Positions 9,445 through 17,545 of a DNA stretch of 64,000 nt are shown piece after piece. A program made the translations under genes and the position numbers. The stretch's first letter is position 1. The number at the start of each line of letters is the position of its first letter. The DNA is taken from the NCBI RefSeq assembly GCF_002214365.1, contig NZ_CP014854.1, positions 310,001 to 374,000 on the forward strand, written 5' to 3'. Source of the DNA: Thermococcus celer Vu 13 = JCM 8558. GTDB taxonomy: Archaea; Methanobacteriota_B; Thermococci; Thermococcales; Thermococcaceae. Below the pieces are notes generated by a model, which saw only the letters and a list, made by a program, of their open reading frames with translations, did not search any database and was not told the DNA's origin.

Positions 9445-9493
9445 GTAATCACCACCAAAAAGCCTTTTAATATTTTTGTGGATACCCATTAAG
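9445..9493. promoter_or_regulatory. Short divergent promoter region
   Basis: Between DUF2206 (minus) and GT2 (plus). The A+T tract CTTTTAATATTTTT (9463-9476) can be read as a TATA box on either strand. It lies about 25 bases before ATG 9494, which lacks a clear ribosome site, so the GT2 message may be leaderless. The DUF2206 gene instead has GGTGGTGATT before its start. Confidence 0.5.
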
Positions 9494-10552
9494 ATGCTTA
9501 TGAACTATCCAAGAGTCTCAATCATAATCCTCAACTGGAACGGCTGGAGGGATACGGTTGAGTGTTTGGAGTCGCTCTACAGGATAACCTATCCAAATTA
9601 CGATGTTATTGTTGTGGATAATGGTTCTAGGGATGAATCCATTCAGAAGATAAAAGAGTATGCCAGAGGCAAGATTAAAGTCAATTCCAAGTTCTTCAAG
9701 TACAATCCCAAAAATAAGCCAATAAAGGTTTTTGAGGTTGGCGAGGATGAAGCTAAGGAGGGAAAGTTCAATAGACCGCTTTATGAAAAACTTGACCCCG
9801 ATAGGAGGATGATTCTGATTAAAAACAGGGATAACTACGGGTTCGCCGGCGGGAACAACGTTGGGATAAAGTTTGCCTTGAGCGTTTTGAATCCGAGTTA
9901 TGTTCTGCTATTGAATAATGATACTGTTGTTGATCCCGATTTTTTGAGTGAGCTTGTTAAGGTTGCTGAGAGTGATGAGAAGATTGGGATTGTGGGGCCA
10001 AAGATTTATTACTATGATTACAACGGAAGGAGCGATATGATTAATTTTACTGGAGCAGATTTAATCCTTTGGAGGGGGACTGAAAAAAGGTATGGATTCA
10101 ATGAAGTGGATCGTGGACAGTGGGATAGAATCATGAGTGTTGACAAAATTGAAGGTTCCTGCATGTTAATAAAGAAAGAGATTCTTGAAAAGGTAGGGTT
10201 TTTTGATGAAAAATTTTTCTGTTACTGGGAAGAGACAGATTTGTGTCTTAGGACAAAACATACCGGGCATAACTTGCTCTATGTACCAACCGCAAGGACA
10301 TGGCATAAAGTAGCTTCCTCTAGTGGAGGAATACTGAGTAATTTCCATGAGTATTACATGACTAGAAATAGATTATGGTTTCTAAAAAGAAATTCCTCTT
10401 CAAGTGTAATGCGAAAACATCTAACGTATACTCTATTGTGGGAGTTGCCCTTCAAAGTTACTTCACTTGTATTATACTATAAAAGACCTCGTTTGGTTTT
10501 TGCATATCTAAAGGGTCTCTCAGATGGGATTACAGGATTAAAAGCCATGTGA
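9494..10552 (+). CDS. GT2-family glycosyltransferase, rhamnosyltransferase-like
   Basis: A 352-residue GT-A fold enzyme. VSIIILNWNGWRDTVECLES is the classical opening of the WbbL-type group, followed by VIVVDNGSRDE, NYGFAGGNN and the acidic donor/metal motif in LLNNDTVVDPDFL. A later segment, CYWEETDLCLR, carries the ED pair at the catalytic-base position. Since dTDP-rhamnose synthesis is encoded nearby, a rhamnosyl donor is plausible but unproven. ATG 9494 and ATG 9500 are both possible starts; a TTG at 9476 is less likely. It is convergent with the next gene, only two bases away. Confidence 0.85.
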   Translation: MLMNYPRVSIIILNWNGWRDTVECLESLYRITYPNYDVIVVDNGSRDESIQKIKEYARGKIKVNSKFFKYNPKNKPIKVFEVGEDEAKEGKFNRPLYEKLDPDRRMILIKNRDNYGFAGGNNVGIKFALSVLNPSYVLLLNNDTVVDPDFLSELVKVAESDEKIGIVGPKIYYYDYNGRSDMINFTGADLILWRGTEKRYGFNEVDRGQWDRIMSVDKIEGSCMLIKKEILEKVGFFDEKFFCYWEETDLCLRTKHTGHNLLYVPTARTWHKVASSSGGILSNFHEYYMTRNRLWFLKRNSSSSVMRKHLTYTLLWELPFKVTSLVLYYKRPRLVFAYLKGLSDGITGLKAM

Positions 10553-10554
10553 TT

Positions 10555-11697
10555 TTACGACTTAGAATTGATCAATGACTGAATAACTTTTACCATATCT
10601 TCCATGGAATCCGCAATAAAAATCTTATCTCCAATAAGCTCCTCAAATCCTCTTGCTCCAAGAGATGTTGATATTACTGGCGTATCTATCTTTAAATAAT
10701 CAAACATTTTAATCTCTATTCCAGTTGGAGACGTAAACTTTGGATTTATAAACAAATCACATCTGCTTAGAACACTTCCTAAATTCTGCACGAATCCCAA
10801 GAATTTTACATTTTTAGGTATTTCATCTTTCTGCCCCCTGAATAAGTTTCCAACACTACCAATAATCCAGAATTCGAATTTGGTATCTGATAATCGCTTG
10901 CTGAGCTCAATGATTTTTTCAACAGCATCAATGTTGTGGGTAGTTGCGCTTCCTATGAATCCAATCACTATCTTTCCTTTTTCCTTAAATTCTTTGGAAA
11001 TTTCTAATTTTCGTTTTTTTCTGATTGGTACCCATACGTATACATCCCGATCCTCTATACTTTGGGCAAGCATTTCTCTATCTTGGGGGGAAACACAGAA
11101 AATGAAGTCTACATGTTTCAAATTGTAAAATTCAATCCATTTATACACTCTCGAAATGGTAGACACGATCCTGTTAGGTATCCCAAATATCCTTAGTTTC
11201 TCTTCTAAGAATATGTACTCAATGTTGTGCTCTATAATAATCGTTGGTTTATTTGTTAATTTCTTTACGATTGCCGCTCCAATTGGAAAATTGACTATGA
11301 TGAGGTCGTATTTTTCTTTAATTTCATTACATGATTTTTTAAGAGTCGGATCTATTCTCAGTAACAGTTCCACAATTGCAGTTATAAACGGTAAAAGTAA
11401 ACTCCCAAAAGGGCTTGTTTTCTTCTTTTTAATCATTCCGGTTGCAAATTTTATGTTAATCTTTGTAGCATTCTGAAACAATCTAAGAATTTTGAAAACC
11501 GCTGAAATATTAAACAAGGACTCCAATTCTACATTTTTATTAATGATTCTAAGATATCTAACCTGTTCTCTTATTAGCCTTTCTCCTCCTCTGTTACCTT
11601 GTAGAATATCCAAAACATCAATAGGAGCTAAGATTAATATATCATTTGCTTTTTTTAATATTTTCTCTGCTGAATTGTACTGAATATCAACTTTCAT
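10555..11697 (-). CDS. GT4-like glycosyltransferase
   Basis: A 380-residue GT-B protein. The C-terminal domain has KIVIGFIGSATTHNIDAVEK and KFTSPTGIEIKMFDYLKIDT, an acceptable GT4 donor-site variant in which the E-x7-E motif is not standard. The Lys/Ile-rich, A+T-rich coding sequence stands out from the housekeeping genes and suggests acquired DNA. ATG 11697 overlaps the end of the upstream glycosyltransferase by 11 bases, so the two are translationally coupled. Donor and acceptor are unknown. Confidence 0.75.
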   Translation of the reverse strand: MKVDIQYNSAEKILKKANDILILAPIDVLDILQGNRGGERLIREQVRYLRIINKNVELESLFNISAVFKILRLFQNATKINIKFATGMIKKKKTSPFGSLLLPFITAIVELLLRIDPTLKKSCNEIKEKYDLIIVNFPIGAAIVKKLTNKPTIIIEHNIEYIFLEEKLRIFGIPNRIVSTISRVYKWIEFYNLKHVDFIFCVSPQDREMLAQSIEDRDVYVWVPIRKKRKLEISKEFKEKGKIVIGFIGSATTHNIDAVEKIIELSKRLSDTKFEFWIIGSVGNLFRGQKDEIPKNVKFLGFVQNLGSVLSRCDLFINPKFTSPTGIEIKMFDYLKIDTPVISTSLGARGFEELIGDKIFIADSMEDMVKVIQSLINSKS

Positions 11698-12874
11698 TTT
11701 TATCAACCACTCTCCTGTATATATTCAACGTTTGAGTAGCAATATTCTCCCACATGAATCGCTCCGCGTACTTCCTTATCTTCTCCCTGTCCCAATCTTT
11801 TTCAAGGGCTATTAAAATCTTTTCCGCCAAACATTCTGGATCCTTTGGTGGGCAGAGCAGGCCGTAATCCTCGGAGGTTATTATTTCCTCACTGCCGCCA
11901 TTGTACGTTGCAACAACTGGAGTTCCAACGGCCATCGCTTCTAACTGAACAATTCCAAAGCTTTCGCTCAAGCTCGGAAGGACGAAGAGGTCGGCGGCGT
12001 TCATCCATAATGGTATCTCGTTATGTGGTTTGGGACCCACAAGTTTTACATAATCATCTAAATCCAACTTTTTAACCTGATTTTTCAGTTTGTTTTCCAG
12101 TTTCCCACCGCCGACTATGATACAAAGAACATCTTTTCTATGCTTTACAACCTCTCCCATGACATCTATCAGGTATCTGTGCCCTTTAACCTCAACCAGA
12201 TTCCCAACCGTCAGAATTATCCTTTTGTTAAGAGGTAACTTCAGGATTTTTCTGCACTCCTTTTGGTCTTGTGGATAGAATAAATCGCTTCTAAACCCAT
12301 TTGGGACGAGTTTAACCGGGGTGTTGATATCTAATCTTCTAATTGAAGACAAGTTTTTATTGCTAACCGTTATTACATAATCGGAAGAACTTAAGACATG
12401 TCTTATCAGTTTCTTCCATCTTTCATTTCGGAAGGGTAAGTCGTAAACATCGTATCCGTGAGCAGTAACAACTGCTGGAACATTGAACTTCTTTCCAAGC
12501 CTTACCGCCGCGTACCCACTCGGCCAAGTAAAATGAGCATGAATCAGATCGAACTCAATGTTGTTCTTTTCTATGTATTTTTTAAATAGATTGGCCAATT
12601 TATCACCAAGCCCATAATTTTGTCCATCGGGAGTGAAATAGAAGGATGAGACTACATGCACCTTAACATTTTCAGGTGTTTCAGTCAAATCTACAAGCCA
12701 CTTCTTTGAAAACTTTTCAATGTGCCTGAAATACGAAAAGGGCAGATATCGAGCAAGTTCCGAAAGGTAATTATGATGAACAAAGACGTTGATTTCATCG
12801 AAATATTTGCTCTGAGCTTCTACAAGATCTTTTATAAAAGTGTGATAATGAGGAGAGATCACCAATAACTTCAT
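11687..12874 (-). CDS. GT4-family glycosyltransferase
   Basis: A 395-residue retaining GT-B glycosyltransferase. Landmarks are MKLLVISPHYHTFIKD at the N-terminus, DLIHAHFTWPSGYAAVRLG, AVVTAHGYDVYDLP, the donor-domain start ILTVGNLVEVKGHRYLID, and the E-x7-E motif in SESFGIVQLEAMAVGTPV. It belongs to the family that includes many mannosyl- and glucosyltransferases; the sugar is not predictable. It lies 21 bases downstream of the broken 2-epimerase gene and overlaps the following transferase, so it probably belongs to the same minus-strand operon. Confidence 0.85.
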   Translation of the reverse strand: MKLLVISPHYHTFIKDLVEAQSKYFDEINVFVHHNYLSELARYLPFSYFRHIEKFSKKWLVDLTETPENVKVHVVSSFYFTPDGQNYGLGDKLANLFKKYIEKNNIEFDLIHAHFTWPSGYAAVRLGKKFNVPAVVTAHGYDVYDLPFRNERWKKLIRHVLSSSDYVITVSNKNLSSIRRLDINTPVKLVPNGFRSDLFYPQDQKECRKILKLPLNKRIILTVGNLVEVKGHRYLIDVMGEVVKHRKDVLCIIVGGGKLENKLKNQVKKLDLDDYVKLVGPKPHNEIPLWMNAADLFVLPSLSESFGIVQLEAMAVGTPVVATYNGGSEEIITSEDYGLLCPPKDPECLAEKILIALEKDWDREKIRKYAERFMWENIATQTLNIYRRVVDKNES

Positions 12875-12895
12875 GTTATCACTCCCTGATGAGTC

Positions 12896-13833
12896 TTAAC
12901 CCCCACCCAATATCTCTATAATTCTTTTACTCGCCTTCCCGTCTCCAAACTTGTACGTGTACGTTCTCCCGTCAGGCTCAAACTCCCTAACAGCCTTTAG
13001 TATCTTCTCCTTATCGGCCCCAACAAGAACGTTCCATCCATCCTCAACAGTCTCAACCCATTCCGTTTTTTCCCTTAAAGTAATGCATGGAACTCTCAAA
13101 AAGTAAGCCTCCTTCTGCACGCCTCCAGAATCTGTCAAAATCTTTCTCGCGTTCTTCTCAAGCACGATGTTATGCTCTCCAAGTTTTTTCTATTGTCCGT
13201 GTTCTCAGCCCGATGAACAGTCGCAAGGTAATACTCCATCGGCTTTAATCCCAACTCATCCAGTATTTTTGATTCCCTCTCAGCGATCTTAATATTGTAG
13301 AGCAACGCATCCAACATGACGTCCCCCGTTAAATAAACTCCTTCCCTAATTCCCTCATTTTTCAGATTCTCAACTGCAGTTTCAGTTGGAGCAAAGAGGT
13401 GATCACTAATGTGATCCGTCAAAACCCGATTAACCTCCTCCGGCATTCGCTTATCAAAACTCCTCAAACCAGCCTCAACGTGGGCCACTTTAATGTGAAG
13501 CTTAACCGCCGCCAAAGCCCCAGCGAGGGTAGAGTTAGTATCCCCGTAAACCAGAACCAAATCGGGCTCTTCCCTGAGCAGAACCTCCTCAATCCGCTTT
13601 AACATTTCACCCGTTTGATAACCGTGACTCCCGGAACCGACCCCCAGATTATAATCTGGTTCTCTAATATTCAACTGCTCGAAAAAGATTTTGTTCATTT
13701 CATAATCATAATGCTGGCCCGTGTGCACGATAACCTCTTGGATGCCAGCCTTTTCAAGTTCTCGAGAAACCGGAACCATCTTAATGAACTGCGGCCGAGC
13801 ACCAACAACCGTAACAACCCTCATGGGCATCAC
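12896..13833 (-). pseudogene. wecB: UDP-N-acetylglucosamine 2-epimerase, inactivated by an internal deletion and frameshift
   Basis: The 5' part encodes about 222 family-typical residues (VTVVGARPQFIKMVPVSREL, HTGQHYDYEMN, VYGDTNSTLAGALA, HVEAGLRSFDKRMPEE, YLATVHRAEN). The coding sense then jumps, in another frame, to VLEKNARKILTDSGGVQKEA and on to a normal C-terminus. Between LESI and VLEKN roughly 55-65 residues are missing, including the expected FPLHPRT and GYLDF region. The junction lies at about 13160-13170 and shifts the frame, so 5' translation ends in an unrelated tail. The intact family is about 360-370 residues and makes UDP-ManNAc. Start near ATG 13824; a second copy elsewhere cannot be excluded. 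Confidence 0.85.
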
Positions 13834-14927
13834 CTAAACCGATGCTGAATTTTTGGGTTTTGCCTGAATTCCTCCAGGCTTTCAGGATAGTTCTCGAGGA
13901 ACCATACCATAAAGGACGTTATATCGATCTTCTCTTTCAAGAGTTTTTCCCTTTTTCTGTACCACTCTCTTTTGAGACCATTCAGTTGAACCAGTTCAAC
14001 GGCTTTTTTTATTGCCTCTTCGCGGTCTCTGATGTTGAACATAAGGCCAAAGCGTTTCTCAAGCTCTATGAAGTTGCCCATATCCTTTGGGCCAACGAAC
14101 TTGTTGCTTCTGATGGTCGGAGTTCCCAACAGAGCCCCTTCCGTAGCCATTGTCTGGGTATCAGTAACCAAGAGTTTAGCATGGTAAATAACATCATGTA
14201 TTCTGCTCTTGGGAACCGGGAGAAGATATTTTTCTAACTCCCCTGGAACTTTCCCTTCAGCGGAGATGAAAACGTGGGCATGCTTTTCGAGTTCTTTCAC
14301 GAGTGTTATCTTGTCTTCGGTCGTGAAGCCTCTAACCCCTTCATCGTGGGCAGCGTCAAAGGCGTTGAACCTTAATAAGACATAATCTTCCCCTTTAGAA
14401 ATCCCCAAAAGATCAAAAATGTCGTCATTGGGAGTATAATAATTGGGATGTAAATATGCAAGCTCTTTGTAACTGGCTACTCTGAGATGCTTTTTTCCCA
14501 ACTCATCTCTAAATGACTCCGGAGTCAATAAAACGTCCGTAAAAGGCATCATGGCCTTAAATTGGAGAGAAAGGAGTGTGTGTATGCTCGGTTCCGAATC
14601 ATAGAACTGAACATAAGGAGCCCTAAGTAATTTGGATGTATATGCACCATATATTTCAAATCCCGTTACTACGCCTATTTTTTCTTTGCGCAGGAATGTA
14701 AACGCCTTGAGGACGTCTTTAGGTAATGTAATAATCCGTTTAGACCCCTTAGGTGGCTTTGAAAAAACAGCGTAATCAAACCCTAATGCGTTTAATATGT
14801 CCAACGTTTCTCCATAATCCCTCGCCAGGAGGTGCACATTATAACCTTTTTCTGTTAATCTTCTCAAAATATTTCTGTAGAAATGAACCTGAGCAGGAGT
14901 ACTTACAAAGATAGCTATGGATTTCAT
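13830..14927 (-). CDS. DUF354-family predicted glycosyltransferase
   Basis: A 365-residue protein resembling DUF354, predicted GT-B-like proteins distantly related to MurG and UDP-GlcNAc 2-epimerase folds and common in archaeal glycan clusters. Features: IFVSTPAQVHFYRNILRRL at the N-terminus, FYDSEPSIHT, LRFNAFDAAHD, and the donor-site-like LVTDTQTMATEGALLGTPT. It overlaps the 2-epimerase start and has GGAGGG before ATG 14927. The family usually sits beside 2-epimerase genes, as here, but its reaction is not established. Confidence 0.8.
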   Translation of the reverse strand: MKSIAIFVSTPAQVHFYRNILRRLTEKGYNVHLLARDYGETLDILNALGFDYAVFSKPPKGSKRIITLPKDVLKAFTFLRKEKIGVVTGFEIYGAYTSKLLRAPYVQFYDSEPSIHTLLSLQFKAMMPFTDVLLTPESFRDELGKKHLRVASYKELAYLHPNYYTPNDDIFDLLGISKGEDYVLLRFNAFDAAHDEGVRGFTTEDKITLVKELEKHAHVFISAEGKVPGELEKYLLPVPKSRIHDVIYHAKLLVTDTQTMATEGALLGTPTIRSNKFVGPKDMGNFIELEKRFGLMFNIRDREEAIKKAVELVQLNGLKREWYRKREKLLKEKIDITSFMVWFLENYPESLEEFRQNPKIQHRFR

Positions 14928-14944
14928 CTCGTTCTCCCTCCTAT

Positions 14945-15868
14945 TTACTTTTGTCTCATACTCCTCTTTATCTCCACCATCACCTTAAACATGTAGCTCA
15001 TCACGAAACCTATAACTAAAAACTGAACCCCGCCGAGCACGAGGATGGCGGTAACTATGGCGAGCAGATCGTGGGAGACATGATTTAACCACTCGTAAAC
15101 AACGTAAACCCCCGAGATGAACCCAAGGAGGAGGAAGAACACCCCGAGGAAGTAGAGGTACTTGGCCGGGTTGTACCTCACGAGGAGCTCGGCTATCGTC
15201 CTCCCTATCCTGAGCCCGTCACCGAGGGGGCTGAGCTTGGTATCGCCGTGGCGCCTGTGATAATTTATGGGCACCTCGATGATACTGAAGCCGTTGGCGA
15301 GGGTCTCGACGGTCAGCTCTGCTTCAACCTCAAAGCCGTGCTTGAGGAGGTTGACGTTTTTATAGACGTCCCTGGTTAGGGCCCTGTACCCGGAAAGGAT
15401 ATCGTAGAGCTCAACGCCGTAAAGAAAGCGGAAGAGCCAGTTCAACACTTTGTTTCCAAACAAGTTTAACCGTGTGAACGCTCCGTCCTCAAAGTTAACC
15501 AGCCGGTTCCCTATAACGTGTTCGGCAACGCCCCTCCTTATGGGTTCGAGCATCTCCTCTATATCATTAGGGTCATAAGTCCCGTCCCCGTCGATGAGAA
15601 CGGCGACATCGGTATCGACCATGGAGAAAGCCTCGGCAACCGCCTGGCCCTTGCCCTTGCCGCTCTGCACGATGACCTTTGCACCTTTCTCCCCCGCCAC
15701 CTCGCGGGTTCTATCCTTACTGTTGCCATCTATGACGAGGATGTTACCGTATCCGAGCTTTTTAAAAGCGTCTATAACCTTTCCGATGCCTTCCTCCTCG
15801 TTGAGGGTGGGGATTATTATGGTGACGTCCTCCGGGGTTATATCCTGCTTTTTAGTGATATTCAGCAC
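14945..15868 (-). CDS. GT2 polyprenyl-phosphate glycosyltransferase with C-terminal membrane anchor
   Basis: About 307 residues. The catalytic domain has VTIIIPTLNEEEGIGKVIDA, ILVIDGNSKDRT and the metal-binding DGDGTYDPND, as in dolichol-phosphate mannose/glucose synthases that load a sugar onto the lipid carrier. Two C-terminal membrane segments follow (LYFLGVFFLLLGFISGVYVV and AIVTAILVLGGVQFLVIGFV). The start is uncertain: GTG 15868 keeps the usual short lead before the catalytic domain. Upstream in-frame codons to TTG 15922 are read through the relic of another GT2 gene in a different frame, so the 5' end is a recombination junction. Confidence 0.8.
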   Translation of the reverse strand: MLNITKKQDITPEDVTIIIPTLNEEEGIGKVIDAFKKLGYGNILVIDGNSKDRTREVAGEKGAKVIVQSGKGKGQAVAEAFSMVDTDVAVLIDGDGTYDPNDIEEMLEPIRRGVAEHVIGNRLVNFEDGAFTRLNLFGNKVLNWLFRFLYGVELYDILSGYRALTRDVYKNVNLLKHGFEVEAELTVETLANGFSIIEVPINYHRRHGDTKLSPLGDGLRIGRTIAELLVRYNPAKYLYFLGVFFLLLGFISGVYVVYEWLNHVSHDLLAIVTAILVLGGVQFLVIGFVMSYMFKVMVEIKRSMRQK

Positions 15869-15977
15869 CCCCCGTGGAAACGCTTGGGTTAAATAATCGA
15901 GCCAGAGCAACAACCGAACCAATCGTCAGCTCCTCGTTGTAGGCCGGGATGAGTACCAGGACGTTGTCCTCCGCCAT
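15852..15977 (-). pseudogene. Relic of a second GT2 glycosyltransferase gene, first codons only
   Basis: From ATG 15977, preceded by GAGGG, the frame reads MAEDNVLVLIPAYNEELTIG then SVVALAR, the unmistakable start of a GT2 enzyme. After about 27 residues sense is lost and the frame stops at TAA 15852-15854, running over the 5' end of the next GT2 gene. The 5' end of one GT2 gene has thus been joined to the start of another, most simply by a deletion. A TATA-like CTTTATAAC (minus strand, about 16038-16046) lies upstream, so this promoter may now drive the downstream gene. Apart from this, 15978-16250 shows nothing recognisable. Confidence 0.75.
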
Positions 15978-16250
15978 GCCGCTTATCCCTCTCTGTCAGT
16001 TATATGGACAACTCACTTCAGTTTTGTAATTGACATCGTTATAAAGTTTTCTAAGTGCACCTCATAAAATTGCCGTGCTTCCAAGGATATATTTCATCTA
16101 ATCTTTCGCCGTGTTACGTTCTCACGGGAATTTTTCCAGGTTCTCACCCACTGTATACAACACAAATTCACCATTCCATTGGACAACGAAACTCCTTGCT
16201 CAACTTTGGGGAATTGTTGTGAACATCACCTGTGAAAAGCTGAAGGAGAT

Positions 16251-16540
16251 TTGAGGGGCTTGCAGTTGAAGGACAGATATTTAAGAGTTCCTAACTACCT
16301 TTTACTGGTGGCGAGGAGCATTGGAGGATTCCAAAATGGGCCTGGGGAGAGGATTGAGTTCATAAAACTCTACGTGGAGTGGCTCAAAGGACACCGAACG
16401 AGGTCTGGAGCAGACAGCAGGCGGAGTTCATCAACGCCCTCCTTGAGAACGCAAGGAACTTCCCCCTGTCAAAGGAGGAATACCTGAGGATCAAGAAGGG
16501 GGCGAGGAACATGAAACGGGTTCTCAAATTAGTATTTTGA
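16251..16540 (+). pseudogene. Decayed gene for a small helical protein of unknown function
   Basis: From about 16350 one frame reads ERIEFIKLYVEWLK; at about 16393 it must shift to continue as RTPNEVWSRQQAEFINALLE then NARNFPLSKEEYLRIKKGAR, ending at TGA 16538-16540. Read together, this is a coherent charged helical C-terminus of about 65 residues broken by a frameshift; a second shift is needed to reach the ATG at about 16336. A TATA-like GATATTTAAG (about 16277) lies upstream. I do not know the family. Confidence 0.55.
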
Positions 16541-16543
16541 CGA

Positions 16544-16777
16544 TTATTTTATTATCTCGTACACCCTCTTAGCCACTATGAACGAAAAAACGAGGAGGAG
16601 CAGGTAGGCCGAGAGCTTTAACGAGCTCTTAACGTCCCTCGGCAGGTAGAACTCGCCCACCTCAAGGGTAATCAGTATCCCGATGAGTGCCACGGTCAGG
16701 AATATCTCAACGGATGGAATTATCAGAGCGGAGATGACCACCCAAAGGGCCAGGAACAGGATGACGTTCTCCCTCAT
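16544..16777 (-). CDS. Small membrane protein of unknown function
   Basis: About 77 residues with two or three hydrophobic segments (VILFLALWVVISALIIP, IFLTVALIGILITLEV, SAYLLLLVFSFIVAK). ATG 16777 overlaps the stop of the upstream gene as ATGA; an in-frame ATG at 16783 is an alternative. It is coupled to the 239-residue protein and lies next to the MoxR/DUF58 operon. No family recognised. Confidence 0.65.
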   Translation of the reverse strand: MRENVILFLALWVVISALIIPSVEIFLTVALIGILITLEVGEFYLPRDVKSSLKLSAYLLLLVFSFIVAKRVYEIIK

Positions 16778-17493
16778 AGCCATCTCTCGACCCCACCGAG
16801 CCTTCTCAACGTAACCTTAACGTGTTCACCGGCATTTTCAACGGACTCCACCTCGAGGAGCTCTCCCGAACCCATCGCTATCCCCAGGAGAACCGCCGAG
16901 ACCGCGGGATCGGCATAGGCCGGTCCACCACACAGGGGCTTTGCGAAAACCTCTATCTCTCCGTCTTCCTTCTCAAAGACCTCCGCCGAGCCGAGGCCGA
17001 GAGCGCTGAGAACGGATGATACCGCGGAGGCCGCGTATCCGATGCCCGTCCCCGAGAGCTCACCAACGTTTTCAAGGGTGTAGTCAATGATTCCCCTGCC
17101 CGGAGGCGGGCCTATCAGAACTCCACTTTCATCCTCGGTTCCCGCTAAAAAGACGGTGTTTCCATCCAGCTTTCCGAGGGGCACCCTGAAATCCTTTGAC
17201 CGGGGGATGAACACCCCTCCGGATGGGAGGTTCTCGTATGGGGGGATAACAACCGGGTTTCCCTTCAGCTCCAGGTCTTCGACGAGGTTTCCGACGAACC
17301 TGCAGAACGGATCGCAGCTGAGGACGAGCGATTCCTTCTCGACCTGTCCGCCCATGGGGAGGGCCGCGACCACCAGCCCGAGGATTACCGTGCCGATGCC
17401 GAGGTTTACAAGGTAGGGAACCCCTGAGGTGCCCCCGTAGTACCAGAGTCCGATTCCAGCGATTACAAGGATACCTCCCCAGATCCGCCCCAT
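16774..17493 (-). CDS. Membrane-anchored protein of unknown function next to the MoxR/DUF58 operon
   Basis: A 239-residue protein with two N-terminal helices (WGGILVIAGIGLWYYGG and VNLGIGTVILGLVVAALPMGG) and a mostly soluble remainder rich in Gly, Pro and Val (GVLIGPPPGRGIIDYT, KPLCGGPAYADPAVSAVLL). ATG 17493 has AGGTG five bases before it; longer in-frame starts have no support. It is divergent from the Ig-like/DUF4129 gene and shares its short promoter region, which suggests coregulation. No motif gives a function. Confidence 0.65.
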   Translation of the reverse strand: MGRIWGGILVIAGIGLWYYGGTSGVPYLVNLGIGTVILGLVVAALPMGGQVEKESLVLSCDPFCRFVGNLVEDLELKGNPVVIPPYENLPSGGVFIPRSKDFRVPLGKLDGNTVFLAGTEDESGVLIGPPPGRGIIDYTLENVGELSGTGIGYAASAVSSVLSALGLGSAEVFEKEDGEIEVFAKPLCGGPAYADPAVSAVLLGIAMGSGELLEVESVENAGEHVKVTLRRLGGVERWL

Positions 17494-17545
17494 CCCAACA
17501 CCTGAATGAACAAAACTTAAAAGGTTTTTATGCCTTGTGGATGTG
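17494..17545. promoter_or_regulatory. Divergent promoter of the envelope operon
   Basis: A near-symmetrical A+T element, AACTTAAAAGGTTTTTA (17515-17531), reads as a TATA box in both directions. It is about 25 bases before ATG 17546 (possibly leaderless) and about 28 bases before ATG 17493 on the other strand. One element may therefore serve both transcripts. Confidence 0.5.
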
